Source: Polaromonas sp. UBA5171
GTDB lineage: Bacteria > Pseudomonadota > Gammaproteobacteria > Burkholderiales > Burkholderiaceae_C
Assembly: GCA_002413395.1 (NCBI GenBank)
Contig: DHWX01000069.1
Span: 1-5,176, forward strand
DNA length: 5,176 nucleotides
Direction: 5' to 3'
Position 1 is the first letter of the stretch; the number at the start of each line of letters is the position of its first letter. Below, piece by piece: positions 1 to 5,176 of the stretch. The translations under genes were made by a program, and so were the position numbers. The notes beneath the pieces are model-generated. The model saw only the letters and a list, made by a program, of their open reading frames with translations. It was not told where the DNA came from and did not search any database.

Positions 1-146
1 GGGTTTACCTGTTTTAATTACACGTTGATCCCCGGCTAGTCTGTGCGTTTGCGTACCGATTCCCCTCCATCAAAAGTTCTGTAGAGCTGTACCCGGCAAG
101 AAAGTTGTCGGCCGGTCACGCGGAGAATGCTTCCGCATGAGCGTTG

Positions 147-160
147 GTGCGCCAGCGCAC
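147..160. repeat. Perfect 6-base inverted repeat in the ku leader
   Basis: The arms GTGCGC and GCGCAC are separated by two bases (CA), giving a 14-base near-palindrome about 80 bases before the chosen ku start. A weaker hairpin lies just upstream, with GCGGA at 120-124 and TCCGC at 132-136. Either could be a protein-binding site or an RNA hairpin in the leader. In GC-rich DNA a 6-base arm can also occur by chance, so no function is assigned. Confidence 0.3.
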
Positions 161-228
161 GGACAACCCAACCTATTCCGCGTAAAAATTCACAATTCAG
201 GACGCTTGCCGCAGCCTGTTAACGCCGT

Positions 229-232
229 GGAG
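229..232 (+). promoter_or_regulatory. Ribosome binding site of ku (decides the start)
   Basis: GGAG lies six bases before the ATG at 239, which is ideal spacing. The upstream in-frame ATG at 137 also has a GGAG (122-125), but eleven bases away. The translation from 239 begins with the normal Ku N-terminus, with RVFWKGAISFGLVHIPV a few residues in. The 34 residues before it have no Ku character. Together these favour 239 as the start. Confidence 0.65.
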
Positions 233-238
233 TCAACG

Positions 239-1147
239 ATGGAGACGTCAACCAGCCGGGTTTTTTGGAAAGGTGCGATCAGCTTCGGGCTGGTGCATAT
301 TCCCGTAACTTTGCATTCCGCAACGAGCGAATCCGGATTGGATTTCGACTGGCTCGACAAGCGGACCATGGACCCCATCGGCTACAAACGGATCAACAAG
401 AAAACCGGAAAAGAGGTCGAGAAGAAAAACATCGTCAAGGGAATTTCCTATGCAGAGGGGCACTACGTGGTCTTGACCGAAGACGAGATCAAGGCCGCTC
501 TCCCCAAGAGCACACAGACCATTGAGATCGAGTCTTTTGTGTCAGCCGCGGAGATTCCTCTTGCCTTCTTTGAGCGACCCTACTATCTCGCCCCGATCGG
601 TAAAGGAGACAAGGTCTACGCGTTGCTGCGCGACGCATTGGCCAAGTCGCAGCGCGTGGGTATTGCGCGAGTGGTGATTCAAACCAAACAGCATCTGGCT
701 GCGTTGATGCCAGATGGGCCCGCGCTTGTTTTGATCCTCCTGCGCTGGGCCAGCGAAATTCGATCCATCGATGAACTCAATTTGCCGTCTTCCGCAACCA
801 AGTCCGCCAAGTTGACCACGCCCGAGCTCTCGATGGCGACGCAACTTATCGAAGACATGTCGGCGCCGTGGAAACCTGAGCGGTTCAAGGACGAATTCGC
901 AGTGGAGGTCATGGCGCTGGTGAAAAAGAAGGCCAAGGCAGGGCAAACCGAATCCGTCAGTCAGCCCGAAGTCGAGCCCGGAAATATCCGAACCGCGGAC
1001 ATCATCGACCTGACGGCATTGCTGCAACGCAGTTTGCGTGGCGGGACTACAAAGAGTTCCACTGCGGGTAAGACGCGGAGCACTGGTAGCCACGGCGCCA
1101 AACAAACGTCAAAATCGAAGGCTGCGTCCAGGCGCCGGTCAGCTTGA
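239..1147 (+). CDS. ku: Ku protein, DNA end-binding factor of bacterial NHEJ
   Basis: This is the bacterial Ku homodimer subunit (302 aa from ATG 239; the family is usually about 260-320 aa). It threads onto double-strand break ends in the nucleoid and recruits LigD. Seen in the sequence: the N-terminal signature FWKGAISFGLVHIPVTL at residues 9-25; YVVLTEDEI at 76-84; IEIESFV at 95-101 followed by FERPYYLAP at 111-119; the conserved block VGIARVVIQTKQHLAAL at 140-156; and ADIIDLTALLQRSL at 253-266, which typically closes the Ku core. Residues from about 268 to 302 form a low-complexity tail rich in Lys, Arg, Ser, Thr and Gly. Such basic tails in bacterial Ku are known to add DNA binding. The frame can be extended to ATG 137, but the added residues are not Ku-like. 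ligD begins 35 bases after the stop on the same strand, so the pair is probably one operon. No stops or missing blocks were seen; it looks functional. Confidence 0.95.
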   Translation: METSTSRVFWKGAISFGLVHIPVTLHSATSESGLDFDWLDKRTMDPIGYKRINKKTGKEVEKKNIVKGISYAEGHYVVLTEDEIKAALPKSTQTIEIESFVSAAEIPLAFFERPYYLAPIGKGDKVYALLRDALAKSQRVGIARVVIQTKQHLAALMPDGPALVLILLRWASEIRSIDELNLPSSATKSAKLTTPELSMATQLIEDMSAPWKPERFKDEFAVEVMALVKKKAKAGQTESVSQPEVEPGNIRTADIIDLTALLQRSLRGGTTKSSTAGKTRSTGSHGAKQTSKSKAASRRRSA

Positions 1148-1182
1148 AGGAACAAGTTCAGAACGTGTAAAAGGAAACGTAA

Positions 1183-3786
1183 ATGACGTCCACCGATCCA
1201 CTCCTGGCGTACAACAAAAAACGGGATTTCGCTCTCACCTCCGAACCGGCGGGCGCCGTTGCAAGGAAAAAATCCGTCCTGTCCTTTGTAATCCAGAAGC
1301 ATGCCGCCCGGAGTCTGCATTACGACTTCCGCCTGGAGCTGGATGGTACGTTGAAAAGCTGGGCAATACCCAAGGGACCCAGCCTTGACCCGACGCAAAA
1401 GCGCCTGGCGGTACAGGTTGAGGATCATCCGCTGTCTTACGCCGGCTTCGAAGGCGTGATTCCACCGAAGCAGTATGGCGCGGGTACGGTCATCGTCTGG
1501 GACCGCGGTACGTGGGAGCCCGTCGGCGACCCGCGGGCGGGTTATCGAGCCGGCAAACTGAAGTTTCAGCTCCACGGCGAGAAACTGAAGGGTGGGTGGA
1601 CGCTGGTGAGAATGCGCAGCGATGCCGACTCGCGCCAGGAGCCCTGGTTGCTGATCAAGGAACGCGATGCAGAGGCGAAGCCGGCCTCCGACTTCAGTGT
1701 CGTCGACGCATTGCCCGACAGTGTTCTTGCGGCAAGCGTTTCCAGGCGTGCTGGCAAGAAAAAAGCGGCGGCTGCGAAGGCCGTCTTGCCGAAGGCGCCA
1801 GCCAAATCTGCGCGGCAAACCAAAGCGCGCGGAACACCGCGCGAGGCAGGCACTGCAATCGCTCCAGGCGCACTCGTCGGAGCAAAACGTGCCGCCGTCC
1901 CGTTGACGCTCTCCCCCCAGTTGGCAACGCTGGTTGACCGCGCTCCCGAGGAAGACGACTGGATCTATGAAATCAAGTACGACGGGTACCGTATCCTGGC
2001 CCGCATCGACAAAGCCGATGTGCGTCTGTTCACCCGCAACGGACACGACTGGACCGCGAAGTTGCGCGGGCTCGCGGCGGCGCTCAAGGGACTGAAACTT
2101 TCTCCCGGCTGGCTGGATGGCGAGATAATCGTGCTCGGAAAAAACGGGACTCCCGATTTCGGCGCCTTGCAAAACGCATTTGACGATGCGCGCACGGAGC
2201 AGATTCAGTATTTTGTTTTCGATCTTCCGTTCTACGCAGGATTCGACCTGCGTGAGGTCGGGTTGTCGGAACGTCGCGCGCTGCTTGCCAGTCTGCTACG
2301 TGAATCATCTTCGGAGCAGATCAAATTCAGCGAGGATTTCAAGGCCAAGGGCAGCGACGTTCTGCACAACGCCTGCCGCCTGGGCCTCGAAGGCGTCATC
2401 GGAAAACGCAGGGACTCAGCGTATGTGTCCCGCAGGTCGGCGAACTGGATCAAGCTCAAGTGCACCCAGCGGCAGGAGTTTGTCGTGGTCGGATACACGG
2501 AGCCGCAGGGAACGCGCACCGGGATCGGCGCCTTGCTGCTGGGGACTCACGACCAGGCAGGCAAGTTGCGCTATGCGGGCCGCGTCGGGACCGGATTCGA
2601 TGCCAATACACTCACTGGGCTGAAAAAGCAGCTCTCCCGCCTCGCTGTTGATAAGACACCGCTATTCGAAAAACCGAGGGACGCGCAAGGCAATTGGGTC
2701 AAACCCAAGCTCGTCGCCGAAGTGTCGTTTGCCGAATGGACCAATGACGGGAAAGTGCGCCACGCTGTCTTTCACGGCCTGCGCGCCGACAAGCCTGCGA
2801 CCGCGATTATCCGGGAATCGGCAGCCGATGCGCCGGACACCGCCGCAAGGGCTCGCGACGGCACTCCCGCACCTGGCAAACGCAAGGCCGCGGACCCGGC
2901 TGAAATCGGCGGCGTGCGCATCACCCATCCCGACCGCATCATCGACCCCAGCACTGGCCTGACCAAGCTCGACCTGGTGAATTATTATGCGCAAGTGGCC
3001 AAGCGTATCCTCCCGCACCTGGTGCGACGTCCGGTTTCGCTGTTGCGCGCACCTGCAGGAATCCAGCACCCGTTATTCGTCCAGAAGCACGGCGACACAC
3101 TAAAGATTCCAGGGTTGAAGGAGCTGGACCCGGCATTCGATCCTGAGCATCCTCCTCTGCTGGAAATCGACTCTCTCAAAGCCTTGATCGGCGCCGCGCA
3201 GATGAATGTCGTGGAATTCCACACCTGGAACGCGACAACCCGAAGCATCGAAAAACCGGACCGGATGACTTTCGATCTGGACCCGGCCGAAGGGCTGGCG
3301 TGGCCGCTGATGCTCGAAGCCGCCCAACTCGTCCATACGTTTCTGGACGAGCTGGGACTGCAGAGCTTTCTGAAGACCAGTGGCGGCAAGGGCCTGCACG
3401 TGGTGGTGCCTCTGACGCCGCGCGATAACTGGGACACGGTCAAAGACTTTTCGAAGCAGATCGTGCAGCACATCGCCACCGTTGCTCCCGCCCGTTTTGT
3501 ATCAAAAAGCGGACCTCGAAACCGGCAGGGGAAGGTGTTCATCGATTACCTGCGCAACGGGCGCGGGGCGATCACAGTTGCGGCATTTTCGGCGCGTGCG
3601 CGGCCCGGAATGGGAGTTTCAATGCCTTGTTCCTGGAAAGAACTTCCTTCGCTAACTGGAGGTGCGCAGTGGACGATCGTCAATGCGCACGAGCGGCTGG
3701 AAGCTGGTGCAGATCCCTGGGCTGGTTACGCCAAGACCAGGCAGACCCTGACCGCAGCGATGAAAAAACTCGGCCTTGGCCGATGA
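1183..3786 (+). CDS. ligD: LigD, multifunctional ATP-dependent DNA ligase of NHEJ (PE-LIG-POL)
   Basis: LigD trims, fills and seals Ku-bound breaks. Three domains are visible in its 867 aa. (1) 3'-phosphoesterase, about 1-165: H40, HYDFRLE at 46-52 and EDHPLSY at 80-86 carry the metal-site residues H40, H46, D48 and H82, plus R50 and Y86; GVIPPKQYGAGTVIVWD follows at 91-107. (2) ATP-dependent ligase, about 240-540: motif I KYDGYR with nucleophile K265, LDGEI at 311-315, FVFDLPF at 344-350, EGVIGKR at 403-409, WIKLK at 422-426, then an OB-fold ending FAEWTNDGKVRHAVFHGLR. (3) Primase-type polymerase, about 575-867: HPDR at 582-585, QMNVVEFHTWN at 673-683, DLDP with metal ligands D698 and D700, TSGGKGLHVVVPL at 732-744, and FIDYLRN with D788. 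Length and order match the Pseudomonas-type enzyme (about 840 aa). An Ala/Lys-rich linker (about 186-235) joins PE to LIG. The ATG has AAGGA seven bases upstream. The C-terminus looks complete despite insertion-sequence debris immediately after it. Confidence 0.97.
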   Translation: MTSTDPLLAYNKKRDFALTSEPAGAVARKKSVLSFVIQKHAARSLHYDFRLELDGTLKSWAIPKGPSLDPTQKRLAVQVEDHPLSYAGFEGVIPPKQYGAGTVIVWDRGTWEPVGDPRAGYRAGKLKFQLHGEKLKGGWTLVRMRSDADSRQEPWLLIKERDAEAKPASDFSVVDALPDSVLAASVSRRAGKKKAAAAKAVLPKAPAKSARQTKARGTPREAGTAIAPGALVGAKRAAVPLTLSPQLATLVDRAPEEDDWIYEIKYDGYRILARIDKADVRLFTRNGHDWTAKLRGLAAALKGLKLSPGWLDGEIIVLGKNGTPDFGALQNAFDDARTEQIQYFVFDLPFYAGFDLREVGLSERRALLASLLRESSSEQIKFSEDFKAKGSDVLHNACRLGLEGVIGKRRDSAYVSRRSANWIKLKCTQRQEFVVVGYTEPQGTRTGIGALLLGTHDQAGKLRYAGRVGTGFDANTLTGLKKQLSRLAVDKTPLFEKPRDAQGNWVKPKLVAEVSFAEWTNDGKVRHAVFHGLRADKPATAIIRESAADAPDTAARARDGTPAPGKRKAADPAEIGGVRITHPDRIIDPSTGLTKLDLVNYYAQVAKRILPHLVRRPVSLLRAPAGIQHPLFVQKHGDTLKIPGLKELDPAFDPEHPPLLEIDSLKALIGAAQMNVVEFHTWNATTRSIEKPDRMTFDLDPAEGLAWPLMLEAAQLVHTFLDELGLQSFLKTSGGKGLHVVVPLTPRDNWDTVKDFSKQIVQHIATVAPARFVSKSGPRNRQGKVFIDYLRNGRGAITVAAFSARARPGMGVSMPCSWKELPSLTGGAQWTIVNAHERLEAGADPWAGYAKTRQTLTAAMKKLGLGR

Positions 3787-3959
3787 CGTTCGGCGCAGCG
3801 CGACGCACGGTTGGTGAGCTACAACCGAAGGAAGTCCCTGTGGGACGAGCATCTCTGGTGCGCTACATCGGCTGGTACTCGAACCGCGCGCGCGGCGAAC
3901 GCGCGAAGGCGCTCAAGGCGCAAGACCCGGCGACAAAGCCCGCAGGCCCCGGAACTTGA
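3783..3959 (+). pseudogene. IS91-family (Y2) transposase remnant
   Basis: The + frame read from ATG 3783 (58 codons to TGA 3957-3959) contains LVRYIGWYSNRARGERAK at about residues 25-42 (3855-3908). I recognise this as the RYYGWYSNRARG-type block in the C-terminal half of IS91/IS801-like transposases (Pfam Y2_Tnp, putative transposase). Intact members are several hundred residues long and carry the tyrosine active site upstream of this block. That part is missing here, so only a stub remains. The frame overlaps the ligD stop (ATGA), which is more likely an accident of the junction than translational coupling. I see no clear Shine-Dalgarno. The alternative is a small unrelated hypothetical gene, but the match to the family block is too specific to ignore. 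Confidence 0.55.
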
Positions 3960-3997
3960 GGCGGAAGAATAACCCTCAGCAGTGCGGGAGAGTTTTT

Positions 3998-4011
3998 GGT
4001 TTTGTTGCATT
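3998..4011. repeat. IS6-family terminal inverted repeat (one copy)
   Basis: GGTTTTGTTGCATT resembles the IS6-family terminal repeat, whose known versions have the form GGNNCTGTTGCAAA (as in IS26 and IS6100). It lies 42 bases beyond the transposase stop at 4054-4056 and has the correct outward orientation, with GG at the outer edge. Position and sequence agree, so this marks the element boundary with the IS91 remnant side. Confidence 0.7.
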
Positions 4012-4053
4012 AAGGACTGGTGGTCGCGAAGAAGCTCGTTGGCGCTCATCTGA

Positions 4054-4257
4054 TCAGAATGCCAGTCCATAGAACTAGTCTGCTGCGGACGCCGTTGAAC
4101 CGGCGGGGCAGTCCAGCTGCCCCTTGCGGAGCATGTGCATGGTCTCGATTCCGGCGATGACGATTCGAGCGCTCTAGAATGATTTGAAGCCCAGCATCGG
4201 TCGAGTGATCCGCTTGATGGCCCGGTGGCCCTGCTCGACGATGTTGTTGAGGTACTT
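4054..4257 (-). pseudogene. IS6-family transposase, C-terminal fragment with two amber stops
   Basis: Reading the minus strand from 4257 gives KYLNNIVEQGHRAIKRITR, then PMLGFKSF, a TAG at 4174-4176, then SARIVIAGIETMHMLRKGQL, a second TAG at 4075-4077, then FYGLAF and the natural TGA at 4054-4056. The blocks YLNN-VEQ-HRAIKR, GFKSF-SAR and GIE-MHM are the hallmark C-terminus of IS6/IS26-type DDE transposases. The E of the VEQ-H motif is the third catalytic acidic residue. The DD part and the N-terminal region are absent. With the truncation and two nonsense codons this cannot make a working enzyme. No frameshift is needed to read it, so decay has been mainly by point mutation plus the truncation. 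Confidence 0.85.
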
Positions 4258-4552
4258 ACAGGGACTCCTCACGCGATCAAGTACTCATATCGGTTTTCTC
4301 TTGATTACGGGTTTCGACATTCGCGTTAGTTGAAGGTTGGCGGATAAACGAGGAACAGACTGCATATTTACAGACGGCCTTGTTGCACTTATTGTGCGGA
4401 CCCAGATACGAACCGCTCGGCGGGGCTCCATTTGTTTTACGGGTCTATGCCAATGCATTCCCCAGTACCTCATCGAGCTTGCCCGCCGCCGGTCTGACCT
4501 GTCTACTGCATCTTCAATTTCACGTCTTGCAGAAACAAACTTGTTGAATCAA
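4258..4552 (-). other. 3' non-coding end of the IS110/IS1111-type element; possible guide-RNA region
   Basis: These roughly 295 bases lie downstream of the transposase stop and contain no gene that I recognise. The short minus-strand frame at 4285-4473 has no family features and is treated as chance. Small stems are present: GTTGA-A-TCAAC at 4543-4553, GGTC-T-GACC at 4491-4499, CCGC-TCG-GCGG at 4413-4423, GCAC-TTATT-GTGC at 4385-4397, and ATCAAG at 4276-4281 paired with CTTGAT at 4300-4305. In IS1111-type elements the long non-coding segment 3' of the transposase is known to encode the seek/bridge RNA that selects the target. Position and length here fit that. The RNA itself is inference; I could not fold it or define loops. 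Confidence 0.35.
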
Positions 4553-5158
4553 CTACGCCATTGCTGTTGTCGGACAAGCTGGCTTGACGCTCACATGCCG
4601 GGGATCAAAGCAACTCCCTTTTGTCATAATGGCCCACAGAATGCGTGCATTCTTGTTTGCCATTGCCACGGCCGCCTTTTGCCAGCCCGACTTTTCTCGC
4701 AGTTCATACAGCCACTTTGAGATGGGGTCACTGCGCTTGTGTGCTGTCATCACCGCCGATTTAGCACCCTGAATCAGCAACATGCGCAGGTACATGTCTC
4801 CGCGCTTGGTGATGCCGCCCAGACTGTTCTTACCCCCGCTGGAGTTTTGCCTTGGCGTCAACCCCAACCAAGCCCCAAACTGCGCACCGTTCTTGAACTG
4901 GTTGAAGTCGCCGACTGTGGCCACCACAGCAGAGGCCGTCACCGGGCCAACTCCCACAAGCTCTTTAGCAGCCTTGGCCTGCGCGTCATCCTTGACATGC
5001 GCATTGATACGCTCATCGCACCATTCGATGCGCTTATCGAGATCTTTCCATTGGTCATAGGCCTCTTGAACGACCAGTCGCGCCAATCCGGAAAGATCAT
5101 TGCTGGCATCCTCCAACATGTCGGTCAACTTCTCTCGCAATTTCTCCGGGCTCTTATT
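4553..5158 (-). pseudogene. IS110-family (IS1111-type) transposase, C-terminal part, interrupted frame
   Basis: The open frame runs from 5158 to TAG 4553-4555. A TTG at 5138-5140 is the first start-like codon, but it is unlikely to be a true start, because conserved transposase sequence appears to begin before it (NKSPEKL). Counted from that TTG the 195 residues hold a helical, charged stretch (about 20-58), the helix-hairpin-helix-like ELVGVGPVTASAVVATVGDF (60-79), FGAWLGLTPRQNSSGGK (88-104) with S100/S101 next to Gly as candidates for the conserved catalytic serine, GGITKRGDMYLRMLLIQGAK (108-127), and AMANKNARILWAIMTKG (159-175), ending in DPRHVSVKP. This is the Transposase_20 (IS116/IS110/IS902) domain, in its IS1111-type form. 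Full proteins have roughly 340 residues with an N-terminal DEDD RuvC-like domain, which is absent because of the window edge. A TAG at 5159-5161 interrupts the frame upstream, by nonsense mutation, frameshift or junction. Confidence 0.8.
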
Positions 5159-5174
5159 CTAATTCGCATTAGAA
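5157..5174. repeat. Perfect 7-base inverted repeat at the transposase frame break
   Basis: TTCTAAT and ATTAGAA flank a four-base spacer (TCGC). The left arm contains the in-frame amber codon of the minus-strand transposase (5159-5161). It is more AT-rich than its surroundings. It could be a junction scar, an insertion target, a small hairpin or chance. The window ends two bases later, so its wider context cannot be judged. Confidence 0.4.
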
Positions 5175-5176
5175 AC

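Larger units (their letters stand above)
1..238. other. Non-coding leader upstream of ku
   Basis: No convincing coding frame was recognised here on either strand. The + frame that starts at ATG 137 is open into ku, but its 34 extra codons do not look like Ku and are better read as leader. Two small inverted repeats are visible, one at 120-136 and one at 147-160. I found no -35/-10 pair with both good hexamers and good spacing, so the ku promoter is not assigned. It may lie in this stretch or further upstream. Confidence 0.5.
3998..4257 (-). mobile_element. Truncated IS6-family insertion sequence (one end only)
   Basis: This remnant keeps one terminal repeat (3998-4011) and the last 68 or so codons of the transposase on the minus strand. 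The recognisable IS6 frame stops abruptly near 4257, inside the transposase, and the sequence then changes to non-coding DNA belonging to the neighbouring IS110-type element. The other end of the IS6 copy is not in the window. IS6 elements leave 8-base target duplications. The flanking bases 3990-3997 would be one copy, but without the other end this cannot be tested. Confidence 0.75.
4258..5176 (-). mobile_element. IS110-family (IS1111-type) insertion sequence, partial
   Basis: The minus strand encodes the C-terminal part of an IS110-family transposase, followed by about 295 non-coding bases that end where the IS6 frame resumes (about 4257). IS110-family elements lack classical terminal inverted repeats, so the left boundary is set by the IS6 junction and is accurate only to several bases. 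The 5' half of the element runs off the right edge of the window. The simplest history is insertion of this element into a resident IS6 copy; the missing IS6 half would then lie beyond the element's far end. Confidence 0.6.

Noticed and set aside
137..238. Longer ku start at ATG 137 giving a 336-residue protein
   Set aside because: The 34 extra residues are not Ku-like, the GGAG before 137 is eleven bases away, and ATG 239 has a well-spaced GGAG and begins directly at the family's N-terminal motif.
961..2172. Long minus-strand frame of about 400 codons antisense to ku and ligD
   Set aside because: It overlaps two genes with unmistakable domain motifs on the + strand, and its Arg/Pro/Leu-rich translation shows no recognisable family. 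It is a shadow of GC-rich codon use.
3771..3782. CGGCC-TT-GGCCG palindrome at the end of ligD as a transcription terminator
   Set aside because: The loop is only two bases, it lies inside the coding sequence, and no T-run follows it.
3973..3997. CCC...GGG stem followed by TTTTT as a rho-independent terminator
   Set aside because: The stem is only three pairs with a ten-base loop, and the T-run is next to the IS6 terminus. Too weak to call.
4285..4473. Minus-strand 62-codon frame as a small gene
   Set aside because: No recognisable motif was seen, and it lies wholly within the 3' non-coding end of an IS110-type element.
4541..4553. GTTGAATCAAC palindrome at the IS110 transposase stop as a terminator or element end
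   Set aside because: The arms are five bases around a single base, too small for a terminator hairpin, and the element's non-coding end extends well beyond it.
4337..4720. Plus-strand 127-codon frame as a gene
   Set aside because: It overlaps the conserved end of the IS110-type transposase on the opposite strand and resembles no known protein.

Overview
This window holds a complete bacterial non-homologous end-joining (NHEJ) operon, ku followed by ligD, on the + strand. Downstream of it is a layered set of insertion-sequence remains. The window is moderately GC-rich. LigD has the order phosphoesterase-ligase-polymerase, which is the Pseudomonas/proteobacterial layout and not the polymerase-first mycobacterial one. 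Its polymerase signature QMNVVEFHTWN and the types of insertion sequence suggest a proteobacterium, probably a betaproteobacterium (Burkholderiales-like). That placement is inference. A chromosome and a large plasmid or island are both possible.

Positions 1-238 are non-coding leader with two small inverted repeats and no promoter I would defend. Positions 239-1147 encode Ku (302 aa) with a lysine/arginine/serine-rich C-terminal tail. After a 35-base gap, 1183-3786 encode LigD (867 aa), in which every catalytic motif I know for the three domains is present. The two genes look co-transcribed. Ku would ring broken double-strand ends and recruit LigD, which cleans, fills and seals them.

From 3783 on there is mobile-element debris. 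First comes a short IS91-type (Y2) transposase fragment whose frame overlaps the ligD stop. Next, at 3998-4257, is the terminal end of an IS6-family element on the minus strand, with a recognisable terminal repeat and a transposase C-terminus broken by two in-frame amber codons. The IS6 frame stops abruptly at about 4257. Beyond it are about 295 non-coding bases and then the C-terminal part of an IS110-family (IS1111-type) transposase, also on the minus strand, running to the right edge. The simplest reading is that the IS110/IS1111 element inserted into an already decaying IS6 copy.

The most interesting unexplained stretch is 4258-4552. It lies directly downstream of an IS1111-type transposase, where such elements encode their guide (seek/bridge) RNA. 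The IS110 frame itself is interrupted at 5159-5161, beside a perfect 7-base inverted repeat. I do not see a wholly new multi-gene system here.
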